23,143 nt of DNA from Bacillota bacterium (GTDB taxonomy: Bacteria; Bacillota; Clostridia; Clostridiales; Clostridiaceae), in the NCBI GenBank assembly GCA_023445445.1, contig JAEXLD010000020.1, positions 1 to 23,143 of the forward strand. The letters are read 5' to 3'. The notes beneath the pieces are model-generated. The model was not told the DNA's origin. It saw only the letters and a list, made by a program, of their open reading frames with translations, and ran no database searches. This document shows, in pieces, positions 1 to 7,951 of this stretch. Position numbers and translations under genes: made by a program. Position 1 is the stretch's first letter, and every line of letters starts with the position of its first letter.

Positions 1-1
1 C

Positions 2-103
2 AAGGATATTGTATGCCCAGATGGTTGTGTTATATTTAGGCTTACAGCAAAGAAGCTTGGAAATGAGAATTTTTATAAGGGAAAGTTTTTTAAACAAATT
101 TAA
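2..103 (+). CDS. C-terminal tail of an unidentified protein (5' partial)
   Basis: An open frame enters from the left edge (first whole codon at 2) and ends with TAA at 101-103, giving 33 residues. The readable part begins KDIVCPDGCVIF and ends in a basic tail, GKFFKQI. The balanced residue mix and position directly upstream of a well-spaced gene fit the end of a real gene. Another frame open at 9-209 runs into the next gene out of frame, so I do not treat it as coding. I do not recognise the family. Most of the gene lies outside the window. Confidence 0.5.
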   Translation, partial: KDIVCPDGCVIFRLTAKKLGNENFYKGKFFKQI

Positions 104-168
104 TGTGATTTTTAAATTAGCATTGGTTAGATTGGGTAAAGTTATGATTAAAGTGAAGAGGGAAATTT

Positions 169-834
169 ATGAAGGTAGCAGTTGTTCAAGGAACTTCACA
201 AAAGGATAAAAATGAATTAATTTATAATTCATTAATGAATATATTAAAAGATAAAGATTATGAAGTTATTAATTTTGGAGTATTTAAATATGAAGAGGTA
301 GAGTATTCATATATTGAAATTGCAGTGTTAATAAGTATTTTATTAGAAAGTAAAGCTGTGGATTTTGTAGTAACTGGATGTTCATCTGGACAAGGTATGA
401 TGCTTGCATGCAATAGTTTACCATCAATAATATGTGGGTATGTTGAAAATCCATCAGATGCATATTTATTTGGGAGAATTAACAATGGAAACGCAATTTC
501 AATACCTCTTGGATTGAACTTTGGATGGGCTGCTGAAATTAATTTACAATGTACATTAGAAAAATTATTTAATGAGCCCTTTGGAGTAGGATATCCCAAA
601 GAAGATGCAAAAAGAAAGCAAAAGGATACGGAAATATTAAAGTATATGAATTCTATTACTAAGAGAAAGTTAAAAGATGTTATTCCACAAATGGATGTAG
701 AGTTTATAAAAAAGCTTGTTAATAGGAGTAATGTTTTTGATTATGTAATGAAATATGGAGAAAATAATGAACTAAAGAGTTTATTAAAATCATTCAGAAG
801 TGGTAAGGATGACAATTTAATATATGATATATAA
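169..834 (+). CDS. RpiB/LacA/LacB-family sugar-phosphate isomerase
   Basis: This 221-residue protein is probably a cytoplasmic aldose-ketose isomerase of the ribose-5-phosphate isomerase B / galactose-6-phosphate isomerase fold. The N-terminus (MKVAVVQGTSQKDKNE) has the beta-strand-then-loop layout of the family. The segment at about residues 69-115 (VTGCSSGQGMMLACN, then NNGNAISIPLG) matches the family's GTGIGMSIAANK / ANVLALG region, with the catalytic-cysteine zone altered. About 70 extra residues follow the usual ~150-residue domain and are rich in Lys/Asn; they may be a lineage-specific extension. The ATG at 169 has GAGG about 8 bases upstream. The next gene starts 46 bases downstream on the same strand, so they may be cotranscribed. 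Family assignment is fairly sure; the substrate cannot be told. Confidence 0.75.
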   Translation: MKVAVVQGTSQKDKNELIYNSLMNILKDKDYEVINFGVFKYEEVEYSYIEIAVLISILLESKAVDFVVTGCSSGQGMMLACNSLPSIICGYVENPSDAYLFGRINNGNAISIPLGLNFGWAAEINLQCTLEKLFNEPFGVGYPKEDAKRKQKDTEILKYMNSITKRKLKDVIPQMDVEFIKKLVNRSNVFDYVMKYGENNELKSLLKSFRSGKDDNLIYDI

Positions 835-880
835 TAGAAGATTTTGGTTAAATAAGTAATAAAGAAAGAGGGATGAGTAT

Positions 881-1474
881 ATGCCTAGTCCAGAAAGATT
901 CTATGAAATATTGTTGGAATATAAAGTTGATCCAAAGGTGATTACAAAGATAAAAAAGGGATTTCCTGATACTACCTTGAAAGTAAAAAAGAAAATTAAA
1001 GCAGAATTTTTCAAGCAAGCTCTTTCTGTGATGGAAACTGAGTTAGGGGTTGACAAAACCAGAGAAATTTTTGAAGCAAACGCATGTTGTAAAACTGGAA
1101 CAAGGTTAAAAGCCTCCAAAGAATTTGCGAGAATTAATGAGGGACTAGGGATGGAAGAAAAACTCATAAAAATAAGTAAAGCACCATATATGAATATGGG
1201 GGCCGCTGTCTTGGATGAAAATGGTGAAATCGTTGTCCATGCAGTAAATTATATTGTTGATGGTGTATTCTGTTGCGCCTGTCCTTCAATTAGCAGACAA
1301 CCAGTTTATCCAGAATCTAAGAATTACTGCTATTGTTGTGCAGGACACTTTAAGTATCATTATGAGATTATGCTTGGTTGTAAGCTTTCAGTAGCTGAAA
1401 TTGTATCCTCACCTCTTGACAGTAAAGGTCAGAATTCTTGCGTTATCAAGTTTTCTGTGTTAGAAAATTTGTAG
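881..1474 (+). CDS. Cysteine-rich conserved protein of unknown function (DUF6144-like, tentative)
   Basis: A 197-residue soluble protein with no signal peptide or membrane segment. The first ~65 residues are Lys-rich and helical. It contains ten cysteines, several in pairs: ACCKTG (69-70), FCCACP (131, 132, 134), YCYCCAGH (150, 152, 153, with H156 and H160), then C167 and C187. This pattern suggests a metal site or an iron-sulfur/zinc centre, but the ligands are not proven. From memory it resembles proteins labelled DUF6144 in clostridia; I could not check this. An AAGAGG ribosome site lies about 9 bases before the ATG. It follows the isomerase gene by 46 bases, which hints at cotranscription. 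Confidence 0.7.
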   Translation: MPSPERFYEILLEYKVDPKVITKIKKGFPDTTLKVKKKIKAEFFKQALSVMETELGVDKTREIFEANACCKTGTRLKASKEFARINEGLGMEEKLIKISKAPYMNMGAAVLDENGEIVVHAVNYIVDGVFCCACPSISRQPVYPESKNYCYCCAGHFKYHYEIMLGCKLSVAEIVSSPLDSKGQNSCVIKFSVLENL

Positions 1475-1628
1475 TATATATATATCAGCATAGAAGACTA
1501 TAGCTAAATACCAATTTAGGTATTAATAAACAATAGAAAGGAAATCATTTTATTATATATTTACAGAAGGATTAATATCAAAGAAATAGAGTTTAAAACA
1601 AAGTGATTAATTTAATAGGAGGAAGGTT

Positions 1629-2543
1629 ATGGATCATTATACACTTGCAAAAAGATTTATATTAAAGAATTCACGCCCTCTTGATACGGCTAGATGGAAT
1701 TATTTATTTGAAAATGGAAGTAAGGAAGATGTTATAAATATTTTGAAAACATATCAAAATTCTGATGGTGGATTTGCCTATGCACTTGAGCCTGATTGCT
1801 GGAATATTAATTCAACACCTTTACAAACATGGGTAGCAACTCAAATCATTAAAGAAATTAATTTGGAAGACAAAAATCATCCAATAATAATAGGAATTTT
1901 GAATTATTTATCTTCTAATAATGAATTTAATGGCCATCTATGGAATGGTTTAAATACAGTAGCAACAAATGATGATTATCCTCATGCACCTTGGTGGGCT
2001 TTTAGTGAAAAACAAGAATCAACATATAATCCTACGGCGAGCTTAATAGGTTTTATATTGAAATATGCAGAAAAAGATACTGCTATCTATAACTTAGCAT
2101 GTAAATTAGCAAAAGAAGCTTATAATTATTTTAAAAAGAACTTCCCTTTAGAATCTATGCATGAGAGTGCTTGCTTCGTAGAGTTATACCAGTATATGAA
2201 AGAATCTTCTATTTTCAATCTATTAGATATGGAAGAATTTAAAAATCTATTGCAAAAACAAATTAAGAAGGTTATAACATATGACACTAAAATTTGGAAT
2301 ACTAATTATGTATGCAAACCATCATTGTTTATAAACAGTAAGTCAAGTGATTTCTATTTAGAAAATAAGGATATATGTGACTTTGAATATAATTTTATTT
2401 TAAATACTCAAAATAATGATGGCTCTTGGAATGTTACATGGGATTGGAATGATTATTTTGAGCAATGGTCTATAAGTAAAAATTGGTGGAAGTCAGATAT
2501 TATAATAAAAAATATTAACTATATTAGAAAATTTATTATATAG
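1629..2543 (+). CDS. Terpenoid-cyclase-like alpha-toroid protein (prenyltransferase/squalene-cyclase repeats)
   Basis: A 304-residue protein with repeats typical of the squalene-cyclase/prenyltransferase alpha-alpha toroid. QNSDGGFAYALEPD starts at residue 43, and QNNDGSW at about 261-267 matches the QxxDGxW (QW) signature. Tryptophans are frequent throughout. There is no DxDD-type catalytic motif, so it need not be a terpene cyclase. Such stand-alone proteins occur in Firmicutes and are usually left as hypothetical. AGGAGG lies 6 bases before the ATG, so the start is clear. A small membrane protein begins 11 bases after the stop and is probably translated from the same message. Confidence 0.7.
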   Translation: MDHYTLAKRFILKNSRPLDTARWNYLFENGSKEDVINILKTYQNSDGGFAYALEPDCWNINSTPLQTWVATQIIKEINLEDKNHPIIIGILNYLSSNNEFNGHLWNGLNTVATNDDYPHAPWWAFSEKQESTYNPTASLIGFILKYAEKDTAIYNLACKLAKEAYNYFKKNFPLESMHESACFVELYQYMKESSIFNLLDMEEFKNLLQKQIKKVITYDTKIWNTNYVCKPSLFINSKSSDFYLENKDICDFEYNFILNTQNNDGSWNVTWDWNDYFEQWSISKNWWKSDIIIKNINYIRKFII

Positions 2544-2554
2544 GGGGCGTAACA

Positions 2555-2746
2555 ATGGGTTGTGAAAATAATGAATCTAATAAGTATAACAAAACTGTAA
2601 AAACCACAGTTAAAAATGGAATTTCCTTTGGGTCTTGTTTAGCAATTGTTATTTCTTATACAGCATGGAAGTCCATTCCTTGGGCTATCGTTCATGGATT
2701 AATGAGTTGGTTATATGTTATTTATTATTGGATTAAATATTTGTAA
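2555..2746 (+). CDS. Small two-helix membrane protein
   Basis: A 63-residue protein. A polar, Asn/Lys-rich head of about 20 residues is followed by two hydrophobic segments, roughly 22-40 (GISFGSCLAIVISYTA) and 42-62 (PWAIVHGLMSWLYVIYYW). The short hydrophilic link between them (WKSIP) suggests a helical hairpin in the cytoplasmic membrane. A G-rich site (GGGGG) lies about 8 bases before the ATG and only 11 bases separate it from the upstream stop, so it is probably coupled to the toroid protein. Small proteins with this pattern occur in Firmicutes without known function. Confidence 0.65.
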   Translation: MGCENNESNKYNKTVKTTVKNGISFGSCLAIVISYTAWKSIPWAIVHGLMSWLYVIYYWIKYL

Positions 2747-2865
2747 TTTTCTAAAGATAGAATAAGGCTTAAAAAGAAGGAAACATACTAGCAAAGGGAG
2801 GCTTTCAATATTATTGTACTTTTGAAAATATGAAACCTATATATCATGAATTATAATAAAAAATT

Positions 2866-2902
2866 GATCATCTGAATTATATTATTAAAAATTCAGATGA
2901 TC
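2866..2902. terminator. Bidirectional terminator between convergent genes
   Basis: A perfect 12-bp inverted repeat (GATCATCTGAAT at 2866-2877 with ATTCAGATGATC at 2891-2902, 13-base loop). It lies between the plus-strand membrane gene ending at 2746 and the minus-strand flavodoxin ending at 2912. A-rich DNA before the left arm supplies U residues for the minus direction. The T-tract on the plus side is poor. Confidence 0.65.
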
Positions 2903-2911
2903 TTATTACTT

Positions 2912-3391
2912 TCAAATAGAATTCATTGTTTTAGCAAAGCTATTAATATTATTATTTAATATATTTGATTTATTAGAAGAGGTTTTTGTTATGAGTTTAA
3001 CTATTAGTTTTTCAAAAAAACTCATTTTAGTAAAATCAAATTCTCCTCCGAAATGTTTTATTACATTAGCTATTTCTATTAGCTCTTTTGGAAAATTTTC
3101 ATTAATTTCAGTATTAATTGAATCACCTTCTTGCATTCCACAGATAAACAAACCAATTTCCTTTTCTTTTAATACATCTAAGTTTTTTGAACAAAACTCT
3201 GATACTTCCTTTTGTATTTTACCAATATATATTGATCCACCAATAATAACTTTATGGTATAGGGACAAATCTATATCCTTACATTTCTTTAGATTTATAA
3301 TATCTGGTTTATCCTTAAGTTCCTTAGCTAAAAAATCTGCACATTTTTCTGTACAACCATGTTTACTTGAAAAAGCAATAAGAGTCTTCAA
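2912..3391 (-). CDS. Flavodoxin-domain protein (HemG-like)
   Basis: A small FMN-binding flavodoxin of about 159 residues, of the type annotated as menaquinone-dependent protoporphyrinogen oxidase-like. The N-terminus MKTLIAFSSKHGCTEKCA contains the phosphate-binding loop. The central strand and loop IIGGSIYIGKIQKEV and the following IGLFICGM strand fit the flavodoxin fold. I chose the TTG at 3391 because GAGGTG lies six bases upstream. The upstream GTG at 3400 sits inside that same ribosome site and has none of its own. It is a stand-alone gene; the redox partner is unknown. A HemG role in haem synthesis is unlikely to be provable from sequence, so I keep the call at domain level. Confidence 0.8.
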   Translation of the reverse strand: MKTLIAFSSKHGCTEKCADFLAKELKDKPDIINLKKCKDIDLSLYHKVIIGGSIYIGKIQKEVSEFCSKNLDVLKEKEIGLFICGMQEGDSINTEINENFPKELIEIANVIKHFGGEFDFTKMSFFEKLIVKLITKTSSNKSNILNNNINSFAKTMNSI

Positions 3392-3494
3392 TAAATTCAC
3401 CTCATTTTTTATATATTAAATCTTACTTAATATAATATTATCACTATTTATTTTTAAATCCAATATCTAGAAGTATATTTATCACCTTAGTATG

Positions 3495-3522
3495 TTGAAG
3501 TATAAAATTCAAGTTGTATAAT
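3495..3522 (+). promoter_or_regulatory. Vegetative (sigma-A type) promoter for trmO
   Basis: TTGAAG at 3495-3500 and a perfect TATAAT at 3517-3522 are 16 bases apart, about 85 bases before the trmO start. This fits a housekeeping promoter driving the trmO-acetyltransferase pair. Confidence 0.6.
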
Positions 3523-3608
3523 TATAAGTAATAAGAGGTGTTAAAATCTTCAAAATAGGAGAGGTTTTAAGGGTGACAGAAGTTAAAAAAGGTTATGGAG
3601 GGAAGAGT

Positions 3609-4085
3609 ATGATAAGCTATGAAGTTTGTCCAATTGGGAAAATTATTAATAATGAAAAGGGTACTTTTATTGAATTAGAGAAAAAGTATATTCCTGGGTT
3701 AATAGGTATGGAGGGGTTTAGCCATATCAATGTAATTTGGTGGCTTAGTGACTTTGATAAAAAAGAATTTCGTTCTATTATGGAAAATATAAAGCCTTAT
3801 AAAAGCTCGCCAGAAGTTATGGGAACCTTTGCTACAAGATCACCTATAAGACCAAATCCCATTGCTTTAACTACAGCTGAAGTTATTAATATTAATTATG
3901 AAGAGGGTGTTATTGAAATTGCATTTATAGATGCTAATAATAATACTCCTGTATTAGATATAAAGCCATATACTGCAAGTTTAGATAGAGTAGAGTCACC
4001 TAAGGTTCCTGAATGGTGTAGTCATTGGCCAAAAAGCATAGAGGAATCAGAAACTTTTCCATGGGAAAATGAGTTTAATTTTTAG
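3609..4085 (+). CDS. trmO: tRNA (N6-threonylcarbamoyladenosine37-N6)-methyltransferase TrmO (TsaA/YaeB family)
   Basis: A 158-residue SAM-dependent enzyme that methylates the N6 of t6A37 in tRNAs reading ACY codons. The family hallmarks are clear: CPIGKI near the start, EGFSHINVIWWL (35-46), GTFATRSPIRPNPIALT (72-88), then NTPVLDIKPY (112-121) and VPEW. The ATG at 3609 has GGAGGG six bases upstream. The in-frame GTG at 3573 lacks a good site and would add 12 residues absent from typical members, so I rejected it. The stop TAG overlaps the ribosome site of the next gene, so the two are translationally coupled. Confidence 0.88.
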   Translation: MISYEVCPIGKIINNEKGTFIELEKKYIPGLIGMEGFSHINVIWWLSDFDKKEFRSIMENIKPYKSSPEVMGTFATRSPIRPNPIALTTAEVININYEEGVIEIAFIDANNNTPVLDIKPYTASLDRVESPKVPEWCSHWPKSIEESETFPWENEFNF

Positions 4086-4095
4086 GAGAATTAAT

Positions 4096-4662
4096 ATGAG
4101 TTTAAAAGATTATATAGATGAAAAACCAGTACTTGAAACAAAAAGAATTATACTTAGAACATTGAAGCCAACTGATGTTAATGATTTAAAAGAATGGATG
4201 CCAAATAAATCAATATATAAGTATTGGGGAAAAGGACCAAGTAAAAGTGATTTAAATCCTGAACTTATATTTGATAAAAAAGAAAGAAAAACAAAAAGCT
4301 TTCACTTAGGAATTCTGCATAAAGAGGATAATAATGTTATTGGTGAACTATGGGTATATTTAATTGAAAATGATAGAATGGCAAAGGTTGCTTTTAGGTT
4401 ATCTCCAGAATATCAAGGGAAAGGGCTTATGGCAGAAGCTTTATCTTCCGTTGTTGAGTTTTGCTTTGAAAAAACAGAATTACAGAGATTATGGTCAGAT
4501 GTGCATATCTTAAATATCCCATCCTATAAAACCCTTGAGAAAGTAGGCTTTATACGTGAGGGGCATATTCGTAATGGAAAAATGGTAAATACTTATTGTG
4601 ATTATTATTTATACGGAATGGTAAAGGAAGATTATTTATCTAAGAAAGTCTTGGGGGAGTAG
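4096..4662 (+). CDS. GNAT-family N-acetyltransferase (RimJ/RimL-like)
   Basis: A 188-residue acetyl-CoA-dependent N-acetyltransferase. The opening ETKRIILRTLKPTDVNDL is typical of the RimJ/RimL branch. The acetyl-CoA pyrophosphate loop is QGKG at 107-110 (RLSPEYQGKGLMAEAL), followed by the conserved end SYKTLEKVGFIREG. I chose the ATG at 4096 because TAGGAG, which overlaps the trmO stop codon, precedes it by about six bases. An ATG at 4069 would begin inside trmO without a ribosome site. The acceptor could be a ribosomal-protein N-terminus or a small amine such as an antibiotic; sequence alone does not decide. Coupling to trmO hints at, but does not prove, a translation-related substrate. Confidence 0.85.
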   Translation: MSLKDYIDEKPVLETKRIILRTLKPTDVNDLKEWMPNKSIYKYWGKGPSKSDLNPELIFDKKERKTKSFHLGILHKEDNNVIGELWVYLIENDRMAKVAFRLSPEYQGKGLMAEALSSVVEFCFEKTELQRLWSDVHILNIPSYKTLEKVGFIREGHIRNGKMVNTYCDYYLYGMVKEDYLSKKVLGE

Positions 4663-4751
4663 TAAAAAGTAATATGATGTTGAAAGTAATTTTAATATGA
4701 ATGATAATAGACTTAAAGGTAAAAATTAGATGATTTTAAAAGGAGAGAAAA

Positions 4752-7007
4752 ATGAGAAATAACATAATAATTAAGGGGTTACATCAAAATAATTTGAAAA
4801 ATATATCCCTAGAGATACCAAAAGAAAAAATAGTAGTATTTACAGGGGTGTCAGGCTCTGGAAAATCAAGTATAGTTTTTGATACTATTGCTGCAGAAAG
4901 TCAACGTCAAATGAATGAAACTTATAATGCTTTTATTAGGGGAAGGCTTCCTAAATATGAAAAACCAAAGGTCGATTATATAGATAATTTATCAGCATCA
5001 GTTATTATTGATCAGTCAAGATTAGGAGGAAATGCAAGATCCACAGTTGGAACAATAAGCGATTTATATTCAGCAGTTCGTTTGCTATATTCTAGAATTG
5101 GAACACCATATGTAGGAACAGCTTCTTACTTTTCCTTTAATGATCCAAAGGGAATGTGTATGAATTGTTCAGGCTTAGGAAATGTTATGGAATTAGATGT
5201 TTATAAAATACTAGATGAAGAAAAATCATGGAATGAAGATATGGTTGATTTGCCAGCTTTCCATCCAGGTAATTGGTACTTTAAACAATATGTAGAATCT
5301 AAGTTGTTTGATCCTGATAAAAAATTAAAAGATTATTCAGAGAAGGAAAGAAATTTATTACTTTATGGCTCATATGAAAAAGATGGAGAAAGAGTAAATA
5401 AGAAGGTAGAAGGATTATATAATCATTTATCAAGACTTGTTTTAAAAAGAGATACTTCTAGTATGGGAGAGTATTCAACAAAACGTTTAGAAAAATTAAT
5501 ATCACAAAAAGAATGCCCAGTATGTCATGGAAAAAGATTAAATAATGATGTTTTAAATTGCAAAATAAATGGTGTTAATATTGCTGAAGTCTGTGATATG
5601 GAATTTATTGAATTAAGGAAGTTTTTAAGAAATATTAAAGATGATAGAGCAGCTACAATGATAGAATCCTTAGAAGCTTCATTAACAAGAATGATAGATA
5701 TAGGCCTTCCATACTTAAGTATGAGTAGAGAATCTTCATCATTGTCTGGAGGAGAAGCACAAAGATTAAAATTAGTAAGATATATGGGAAGCTCATTAAC
5801 TGGAATGACATATATTTTTGATGAGCCTAGTACTGGAATGCATCCAAGAGATGTATATCGTATGATTAAACTATTACAAAATCTTAGAGATAAGGGAAAC
5901 ACTGTCCTTGTAGTTGAACATGATAAAGATATTATTAGTATTGCAGATGAAATAATAGATGTAGGACCATTAGCAGGAAAAAATGGTGGAGAAATATTAT
6001 TCCAAGGAAGCTATGAAGATTTATTAGTTTCTAATACCTTAACAGGAAATGCAATGAAGGAAAATATAGAAATAAAGAAAAATCCAAGAACTCCAAAGGA
6101 ATATTTACCAATAAAAAATGCTAATATTCATAACTTGAAAGATGTATCAGTTAATATTCCATTAAATGTTTTAACAGTGGTAACAGGGGTTGCAGGCTCA
6201 GGAAAAAGTTCATTAATTAGGGATGTTTTTGCTAAGGAATATGAAGATAGAGTTATTCTTGTAGACCAATCTCCAATAACAGCAACAGGACGTTCAACTC
6301 CAGCAACATTTTTAGGATTCTTTGATGAAATAAGAAAAGAAATGGCCAAGGTAAATAATGTAAAGCCAGGATTATTTTCTTTTAATAGTCATGGGGCTTG
6401 TCCTGAATGTAAGGGAAAAGGAGTAATAGTAACAGAATTAGTATTTATGGACCCAGTAACTACTATTTGTGAAAAATGTAATGGACAAAGATTTAATGAT
6501 GAGGCAATGTCCTATAATTATAATGGAAAAAACATAATTGAGATTTTAAATATGACTGCTGAAGAAGCAATGGATTTCTTTAAAGATAATAAAAAGATTT
6601 ATAAACATGTTAAAGCATTAAATGATGTTGGATTATCATATTTATCATTAGGACAACCTGCATCAACTTTATCTGGAGGGGAAAGGCAACGTTTGAAGCT
6701 AGCAAAATACATGGATAAAAAGGGCAATATATATGTTCTTGATGAACCAACCACAGGTTTACATGCTGCTGACATAAAAAAGATAATGAAGTTATTAGAT
6801 AGCTTTGTAAATAAAGGAAATACCGTTATTGTAATAGAGCATAACTTAGATGTTATGAAACAAGGTGATTATATTATAGACATAGGACCAGATGGTGGAA
6901 CAAATGGAGGTGAAGTTGTATTTGAAGGAACTCCTAAAGAAATGGTTGAAACCTCCAATACAATTACAGCAAAGTATTTAAAAAATAGTATAATTAATTC
7001 TCTATAG
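4752..7007 (+). CDS. UvrA-like excinuclease ABC protein, short class (DrrC/UvrA2-like)
   Basis: A 751-residue tandem ABC ATPase related to the DNA-damage sensor UvrA but about 190 residues shorter than the usual ~940. Two complete ATP sites are visible. Site 1 has Walker A GVSGSGKSS at 32-40, signature LSGGEAQR at 331-338 and FDEPS at 356-360. Site 2 has GVAGSGKSS at 479-487, LSGGERQR at 640-647 and LDEPT at 663-667. Zinc-knuckle cysteines occur at 136/139, 255/258, 550/553 and 573/576. Length and layout match UvrA paralogues such as streptomycete DrrC, which protects against DNA-intercalating drugs, and UvrA2. The region between the first Walker A and first zinc knuckle is short, where UvrA's UvrB-binding domain would lie. 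There is no uvrB or uvrC nearby, which supports a paralogue role. AGGAG lies 7 bases before the ATG. Confidence 0.87.
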   Translation: MRNNIIIKGLHQNNLKNISLEIPKEKIVVFTGVSGSGKSSIVFDTIAAESQRQMNETYNAFIRGRLPKYEKPKVDYIDNLSASVIIDQSRLGGNARSTVGTISDLYSAVRLLYSRIGTPYVGTASYFSFNDPKGMCMNCSGLGNVMELDVYKILDEEKSWNEDMVDLPAFHPGNWYFKQYVESKLFDPDKKLKDYSEKERNLLLYGSYEKDGERVNKKVEGLYNHLSRLVLKRDTSSMGEYSTKRLEKLISQKECPVCHGKRLNNDVLNCKINGVNIAEVCDMEFIELRKFLRNIKDDRAATMIESLEASLTRMIDIGLPYLSMSRESSSLSGGEAQRLKLVRYMGSSLTGMTYIFDEPSTGMHPRDVYRMIKLLQNLRDKGNTVLVVEHDKDIISIADEIIDVGPLAGKNGGEILFQGSYEDLLVSNTLTGNAMKENIEIKKNPRTPKEYLPIKNANIHNLKDVSVNIPLNVLTVVTGVAGSGKSSLIRDVFAKEYEDRVILVDQSPITATGRSTPATFLGFFDEIRKEMAKVNNVKPGLFSFNSHGACPECKGKGVIVTELVFMDPVTTICEKCNGQRFNDEAMSYNYNGKNIIEILNMTAEEAMDFFKDNKKIYKHVKALNDVGLSYLSLGQPASTLSGGERQRLKLAKYMDKKGNIYVLDEPTTGLHAADIKKIMKLLDSFVNKGNTVIVIEHNLDVMKQGDYIIDIGPDGGTNGGEVVFEGTPKEMVETSNTITAKYLKNSIINSL

Positions 7008-7096
7008 TTTATTCATCAATATTCCTTAATAACTATATATTAAAATAATAAAGTTTACTGAAGGTATTTCGAGATATAAAAAAGGAAGATTATTTG

Positions 7097-7268
7097 ATGA
7101 ATCATATAGAAATTTTTAAAAGCTTACTTCACTGTACTAGCATTAATAGTAGTACTATTTAAAGATGAGTATTTTGTAACTAGTTTAGAAACTAAAGATA
7201 TAGATAAATGGAGGATATTATATGGACATAAGAACCCTAGTAAAAGCAACACGATATGGAGTAGATGA
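7097..7268 (+). pseudogene. Possible frameshifted small membrane-protein gene
   Basis: An ATG at 7097, preceded by GGAAG, opens MNHIEIFK and then drifts out of frame at a T/A homopolymer (7113-7121). In the neighbouring frame the sequence continues as a plausible one-helix protein, LKAYFTVLALIVVLF then KDEYFVTSLETKDI, stopping at 7268. One inserted or deleted base would join them. Its end overlaps the start of the next gene at 7222 in another frame, which argues against an intact gene. It could be a real frameshift, a sequencing error or chance. Confidence 0.3.
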
Positions 7269-7545
7269 CAAATACAGAAAAGAGCAAAATGAAAAAGGTA
7301 AAGAAGGGTGCGGAGGATGTTTATTAGCAGTAATTATTGTACCCTTAATTATATGGGGTATCGTTAAATATTATGGATTTATATATTCTCTACCAATATT
7401 TTCAGGAATTTTACAAGTGGATATATCAGAAAGTTTTATTGCAACGATTTTATTTGGAATTATAATTATAGGTCTGCCAATAGCTATACTTTTTACAGTA
7501 ATAGCAATTGGTTCAGTTTTAATCTCAAAGTGTTTAAAAAAATAA
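7222..7545 (+). CDS. Hypothetical membrane protein with GCGGC motif
   Basis: A 107-residue protein. A Lys/Glu-rich cytoplasmic-looking head of about 30 residues ends in EGCGGC. Hydrophobic segments follow at roughly 35-55 (LLAVIIVPLIIWGIVKYY) and 75-103 (two closely spaced runs, TILFGIIIIGLPIAILF and VIAIGSVLI). A Cys-Gly-Gly-Cys pair next to the first helix is unusual and could be a palmitoylation-like or metal site, but nothing proves it. GGAGG lies about 8 bases before the ATG. It is followed directly by a strong terminator. I do not recognise a family. Confidence 0.65.
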   Translation: MDIRTLVKATRYGVDDKYRKEQNEKGKEGCGGCLLAVIIVPLIIWGIVKYYGFIYSLPIFSGILQVDISESFIATILFGIIIIGLPIAILFTVIAIGSVLISKCLKK

Positions 7546-7553
7546 ATATTAAT

Positions 7554-7584
7554 AAAAAAGCCATATTAAAAATATGGCTTTTTT
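7554..7584. terminator. Bidirectional rho-independent terminator
   Basis: A perfect 14-bp stem (7554-7567 with 7571-7584) around an AAA loop. The stem reads AAAAAAGCCATATT on the left, so both directions end in a run of U. It ends the plus-strand gene at 7545 and the minus-strand tRNA, whose 3' end is at 7585. Confidence 0.85.
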
Positions 7585-7660
<76 letters not shown>

Positions 7661-7688
7661 ATATTAAATTAATTACTTTTATATATTA

Positions 7689-7717
7689 ATTATATTCCTT
7701 TAAAATTATAAAGTAAA
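7689..7717 (-). promoter_or_regulatory. Promoter of tRNA-fMet
   Basis: On the minus strand, TTTACT (7712-7717) and a perfect TATAAT (7689-7694) are 17 bases apart. The tRNA 5' end lies 28 bases past the -10 box, a normal leader for a tRNA transcript. Confidence 0.75.
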
Positions 7718-7853
7718 TAAAATCTAGAAAATTTTTAAGATTTTTAAATGAAATTACTTAATAATATTTTATATATGATTTATCATATATTTATAGATTT
7801 AAATAAAAAGAATTTATAAATATAGAATTCTTAAAATATAGTATTGTTTTAAA

Positions 7854-7882
7854 CAGAAATAAAAATATATTTTTTATTTCTG
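7854..7882. repeat. Hairpin in the leader of the next gene
   Basis: A perfect 12-bp stem (CAGAAATAAAAA at 7854-7865 with TTTTTATTTCTG at 7871-7882, loop TATAT). A second small palindrome TTCAAA-AAG-TTTGAA follows at 7891-7905. The rest of 7661-7951 is AT-rich DNA without coding potential apart from the tRNA promoter. The hairpin may be a terminator or leader structure for the gene at 7952. Confidence 0.4.
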
Positions 7883-7951
7883 AAATATAATTCAAAAAGT
7901 TTGAATATTGTGATAAATTATAGATATAGGATTAAAGTAGGGGGGAGAGAC

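Noticed and set aside
9..209. 66-codon frame at the left edge
   Set aside because: It overlaps the isomerase start and conflicts with the coherent partial frame at 2-103.
3573..3608. GTG start for trmO
   Set aside because: No ribosome site; ATG 3609 has GGAGGG six bases upstream.
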